Assembly (NCBI GenBank): GCA_029935255.1
Contig: JAOZKS010000085.1
Location: forward strand, 1 to 9,591
Direction: 5' to 3'
Length of the DNA stretch: 9,591 nucleotides
Source of the DNA: Pontiella sp.
Lineage (GTDB): Bacteria; Verrucomicrobiota; Kiritimatiellia; Kiritimatiellales; Pontiellaceae
Shown here: positions 7,375 to 9,591 of the stretch, in pieces
Layout of the letters: every line of letters starts with the position of its first letter
How positions within the stretch are numbered: the first letter of the stretch is position 1
Program-made: the position numbers and the translations under genes
Notes under the pieces: model-generated
What the model was told of the DNA's origin: nothing
Databases searched by the model: none
What the model saw: the letters and a program-made list of their open reading frames with translations, nothing else

Positions 7375-8985
7375 TTAATGCCTGTAGATAAACTCCTTGG
7401 TGTTCAGCAAGGCCCAAACAATATCGGTGGCCGCATCGCGGCGGTTCAACTTGCTCTCCCGGAAATACATCATCGCAACCTCCCGTTCCTCTTGGGTCGG
7501 AAAGCGGGAAAGGATGCTCAGGTACATTCTGTCCAGTGTTTTTTCAGGTGTTCTATAGGCCACCTTCGGCTTCTTGTTTTTTTGCTGCTTTCCGCCTTTA
7601 TTGGGTGGCTGTTGATAGTACATGCCCAGTAGCTGCTGGTTTTTCATGATTTTCAATTGAATGTGCGTGGAGTTGAGCAGGTGTAGCTTCTGGGAGCTCG
7701 ATGGCGTATTGTTTCGCTCGGATTCATAGCCGGAGTCGCGCGGCGGACGGCCGTAGAGGTCGAGGAACGGACTGGTGATGCTGCCGTCGGCGAGCATGAT
7801 GGAGCGTTGGTTTTCGGGGATAAAGGTAAAAGGTTCCGGAATCTGGCTGGAATAGGACTCGGTGGTGCGGGTGATTTGGCAGATGGCGTCGATCAATACT
7901 TCGGCATCGAGCCGGCGAACTTGATAGTGCGAAAAATTGACTTCATCGGATAGGTTTCCTTCGTTATGAATGGAGGAACGTTGATAGGTTTTTGAATTCA
8001 GGATAATCCGGTAGATATGCCGCAGGTCGTAGTCATTGGAAACGAATTCTCTGGCGAGAAAATTCATCAGCTCCTGATTCTGAGGGGGATTGTCCTCGCG
8101 GAAGTCGTCCGGTTCATGAACGATGCCGCGCCCCATCAACCAGTACCAAACACGGTTGACGATGCTTTGCGCAAAGATTTCGCTATCGACGAGCCAGTCG
8201 GTGAAGACAACCCGCGGATCCTGATCTGCGGGAAATGTGGCCGCATCCCCGTTGGGAAATCGCGGAACAACCGGATCGTTCGTTTCAGGATTGAGAAACT
8301 GCTTGGAGGGATCGAAATAGACAATTTCCTCCTTCCACTCAGCGGTTTTCTTGTAGCCTACGTTTCCGAAAAAGGCTGCCATGCCAAGTCGTTTATCACG
8401 TTCCCAGCCATCGGTGCGCATACCCATGAAGGTCAGGGCCACAATTTGGGAAATCTCTTCGCCTTCGCGTTTGGGCACGGCGCGATAAAAATTGACGGGG
8501 GCAACGCGGAAGTTGCTACCGCTGGAAGTGAGTAACTCGCGAGCGAAGTGGTCGTAGGGCATGTTGCAGGCCAAAGCCGTTTGCACCCAGCGGTGGTAGG
8601 CCTGAACGGCATTCGGCCATAGGTTGCTCGGAAACTCGGCCTTAACGCGAAGGAGATCGCACCATTTCAGGGCCCAATAGCTGGAGAACTCGCTGCGATC
8701 AAAGAGCTCTTCAATGAGGTCGCCGCGCTTATTGGAGCCCTTGCTCTCCAGAAAATTTCGTACTTCCACAGCGGAGGGCAATGTGCCGATCATGTCGAGG
8801 TAAACGCGGCGAAGGAATACTTCGTCGGTGCAGGGATCGGAGGGGGGAATGCCTAGATCATCAAGCTTGGAAAGTATAAGGCGATCAATTTTTGCGCTCG
8901 CCTTGCCCGGCACCGCAAGAGAGTCCAATCCAGCGGTTAAAACCACCACCCCGACCACTAGCTTCGCTAACCTTGCTCTTTTCAT
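7375..8985 (-). CDS. DUF1549/DUF1553 protein lacking cytochrome c motifs
   Basis: This is the first gene of the cassette and encodes 536 residues. An N-terminal signal (MKRARLAKLVVGVVVLTAGL) is followed directly by the DUF1549 opening IDRLILSKLDDLGIPPSD (33-50) and FLRRVYLDMIGTLP. DUF1553 covers about 255-530: DWLVDSEIFAQSIVNRVWYW, GRGIVHEPDDFREDNPP, YQVRRLDAEVLIDAIC, YGRPPRDSGYESER and a closing DIVWALLNTKEFIYRH. Planctomycete relatives commonly carry an N-terminal cytochrome c domain, a CAxCHxHP motif after the 'FLG' segment of DUF1549, and CxCER in DUF1553. Here the cytochrome domain is absent, the second site reads FMGMRTDGWERDKR (186-199) and the third reads GYESER. The four cysteines (52, 109, 140, 369) form no CxxCH. 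ATG 8985 has GGAG 3 bases and GAGGT 10 bases upstream. A lysine- and glutamine-rich loop lies at 457-475. The biochemical function is unknown. Confidence 0.93.
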   Translation of the reverse strand: MKRARLAKLVVGVVVLTAGLDSLAVPGKASAKIDRLILSKLDDLGIPPSDPCTDEVFLRRVYLDMIGTLPSAVEVRNFLESKGSNKRGDLIEELFDRSEFSSYWALKWCDLLRVKAEFPSNLWPNAVQAYHRWVQTALACNMPYDHFARELLTSSGSNFRVAPVNFYRAVPKREGEEISQIVALTFMGMRTDGWERDKRLGMAAFFGNVGYKKTAEWKEEIVYFDPSKQFLNPETNDPVVPRFPNGDAATFPADQDPRVVFTDWLVDSEIFAQSIVNRVWYWLMGRGIVHEPDDFREDNPPQNQELMNFLAREFVSNDYDLRHIYRIILNSKTYQRSSIHNEGNLSDEVNFSHYQVRRLDAEVLIDAICQITRTTESYSSQIPEPFTFIPENQRSIMLADGSITSPFLDLYGRPPRDSGYESERNNTPSSSQKLHLLNSTHIQLKIMKNQQLLGMYYQQPPNKGGKQQKNKKPKVAYRTPEKTLDRMYLSILSRFPTQEEREVAMMYFRESKLNRRDAATDIVWALLNTKEFIYRH

Positions 8986-9130
8986 GCACTCCAGACCTCT
9001 GTTCTCGATGCGGACTTTTCAAACCCTTGGAAATCCAAGGCCTGATACCAGCCCTTCTGTTGAGAATAAAACGCTCACAATCCTAATATATGGACAGGTT
9101 GCGGACGTTTCTCTTCAAAATTTGCGCGAG
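8986..9130 (-). promoter_or_regulatory. Leader and promoter region of the DUF1549/1553-DUF1501-PPC operon
   Basis: These 145 bases separate the terminator of the upstream unit from the first cassette gene, so the operon promoter should lie here. Reading the minus strand, TATATT (9090-9085) matches five of six positions of a sigma-70 -10 box, but no good -35 box sits 16-18 bases before it. The hexamer TTGAAG occurs 22 bases upstream, which is too far. The dyad at 9025-9040 lies in the inferred 5' leader. No coding frame was recognised. Confidence 0.35.
9025..9040. promoter_or_regulatory. Perfect 7+2+7 dyad (CCTTGGA-AA-TCCAAGG)
   Basis: CCTTGGA and TCCAAGG are exact reverse complements separated by two bases. 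The centre lies about 47 bases before the start codon of the operon and downstream of the only -10-like hexamer. The form suits a dimeric regulator's operator. As RNA it would give a six-pair stem with a four-base loop. No second copy was noticed in the window. Confidence 0.35.
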
Positions 9131-9181
9131 AAAAAAAAGAGGGCCTTCCAATGCCTGAATTCTTCTAGGCATTGGAAAGCC
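9131..9181 (-). terminator. Intrinsic terminator of the antitoxin-like gene unit
   Basis: On the minus strand a 15-pair stem (arms 9181-9167 and 9156-9142, loop of 10 bases) is followed by CTC and eight T (9138-9131). The pair at 9178/9145 is a G-U wobble in minus-strand RNA but a C-A mismatch in plus-strand RNA, and the T-run exists only on the minus strand. Both facts point to action on minus-strand transcripts. It begins 19 bases after the stop of the 54-residue gene. Confidence 0.93.
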
Positions 9182-9200
9182 GGGGAGGGATGAAAAAGGT

Positions 9201-9365
9201 CTAAAGAATGCCCTGAAGAGCATCGACGGCTTTCTGGATTGCATCCTTGGCCGTTACGGCATCTTTTGCGCTTTTGATGATTTTCTCGTAGTCCGAGATC
9301 GGCATCTGAACCGCAACCGCATTTCCGTTTCCATCATAGAATATCTGTACATTATCGTTATCCAT
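9201..9365 (-). CDS. 54-residue protein resembling a Phd/RelB-type antitoxin strand region
   Basis: The small gene runs from ATG 9365 to TAG 9201. AAAGGAG (9378-9372) lies 6 bases upstream, the best-placed ribosome site in the window, and a strong terminator follows the stop. The protein begins MDNDNVQIFYDGNGNAVAVQ and continues PISDYEKIIKSAKDAV, ending in an alanine-rich amphipathic helix. The pattern 'Y-D-x-x-G-x-x-x-A-V-x-x-P-I-x-x-Y-E-K' is like the strand-turn-strand-helix found in Phd/YefM- and RelB-like antitoxins and in other small DNA-associated proteins. No toxin lies beside it downstream. Upstream, 30 bases away, is the acidic partial gene, which does not look like a toxin. An orphan antitoxin-like regulator or a small accessory protein are both possible. 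The coding call is strong and the functional call is weak. Confidence 0.8.
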   Translation of the reverse strand: MDNDNVQIFYDGNGNAVAVQMPISDYEKIIKSAKDAVTAKDAIQKAVDALQGIL

Positions 9366-9395
9366 GACTATCTCCTTTGTTTTCTGGTTTATCTA

Positions 9396-9591
9396 CTATT
9401 TTAGTTTGTTGAGTAAATCCAAATGACCATCGAGCCAGTCCAGCGACCCTGCGTTCGTTTCCTTCGCTTCTTCCACCGATTCGTCCACCTCGTCGAGATT
9501 CGTTGCGGAAGCGGGCTGGGTGATTTCGATATGTTCTTCGATCGGTTCAACCACGGCCACCACCTTTTCAGGCTCCACATCAACTTCTACC
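9396..9591 (-). CDS. Acidic protein, C-terminal end only (N-terminus beyond the window)
   Basis: Sixty-four codons are visible, ending at TAG 9398-9396. The frame is open through the window edge (…VEVDVEPEKVV), so the GTG at 9578 is not taken as the start. About 18 of the 64 residues are acidic and only four are lysine. A flexible stretch of V, P and E (VVEPIEEHIEI) leads into a glutamate-rich part and then a closing SLDWLDGHLDLLNKLK, which would form an amphipathic helix. A second frame (stop at 9401) is also open here but gives a W-, K- and R-rich product with no such structure, so the acidic frame is preferred. It lies 30 bases before the 54-residue gene and shares its terminator. The function is not recognisable from this fragment. 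Confidence 0.65.
   Translation of the reverse strand, partial: VEVDVEPEKVVAVVEPIEEHIEITQPASATNLDEVDESVEEAKETNAGSLDWLDGHLDLLNKLK

Noticed and set aside
8017..8535. 172-codon plus-strand frame opposite the DUF1549/DUF1553 gene
   Set aside because: It is antisense to conserved DUF1549/DUF1553 sequence and has no credible start signal or domain.

Overview
The window looks like chromosomal DNA from a bacterium of the PVC superphylum. Kiritimatiellota, Verrucomicrobiota or Lentisphaerota fit best, with Planctomycetota less likely. The main evidence is a three-gene cassette at 3733-8985 encoding a DUF1549/DUF1553 protein, a Tat-exported DUF1501 protein and a PPC-domain protein, a combination characteristic of that group. 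Secreted proteins dominate: five of the seven protein genes have visible export signals. No tRNA, rRNA, CRISPR array, transposase, integrase or phage gene was seen. The taxon is an inference from gene families, not from a marker gene.

Layout. (1) 1-627, minus: the N-terminal part of a secreted protein whose visible end carries DnaJ-like CxxCxGxG zinc-binding repeats. (2) 722-2836, plus: a complete type IA DNA topoisomerase III (topB), divergent from the first gene. (3) 2914-3696, plus: a secreted, probably concanavalin-fold protein. It is preceded by two mutually exclusive hairpins, one of which overlaps its ribosome binding site. (4) 3733-8985, minus: the cassette, converging on gene 3. The order of transcription is DUF1549/DUF1553 (8985 to 7375), DUF1501 (7355 to 6018), PPC protein (6021 to 3733). 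The last two are coupled by an ATGA overlap. (5) 9131-9591, minus: a 54-residue protein resembling a Phd/RelB-type antitoxin, 30 bases downstream of the end of an acidic protein that enters from the window edge. This unit closes with a strong intrinsic terminator just before the cassette's own leader.

How the genes may work together. The three cassette genes are tightly spaced and all encode exported proteins, so they probably form one extracytoplasmic system. Homologous sets are abundant in PVC genomes and often linked to polysaccharide degradation, but the biochemical role is not settled. The most notable feature is that the DUF1549/DUF1553 protein lacks the cytochrome c domain, the internal CxxCH motif and the CxC motif I expect from planctomycete relatives. 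If the operon acts in redox chemistry, this copy does so without those groups. I saw no convincing wholly new system. The most promising leads are the heme-less cassette, the SD-overlapping leader hairpins and the orphan antitoxin-like gene.
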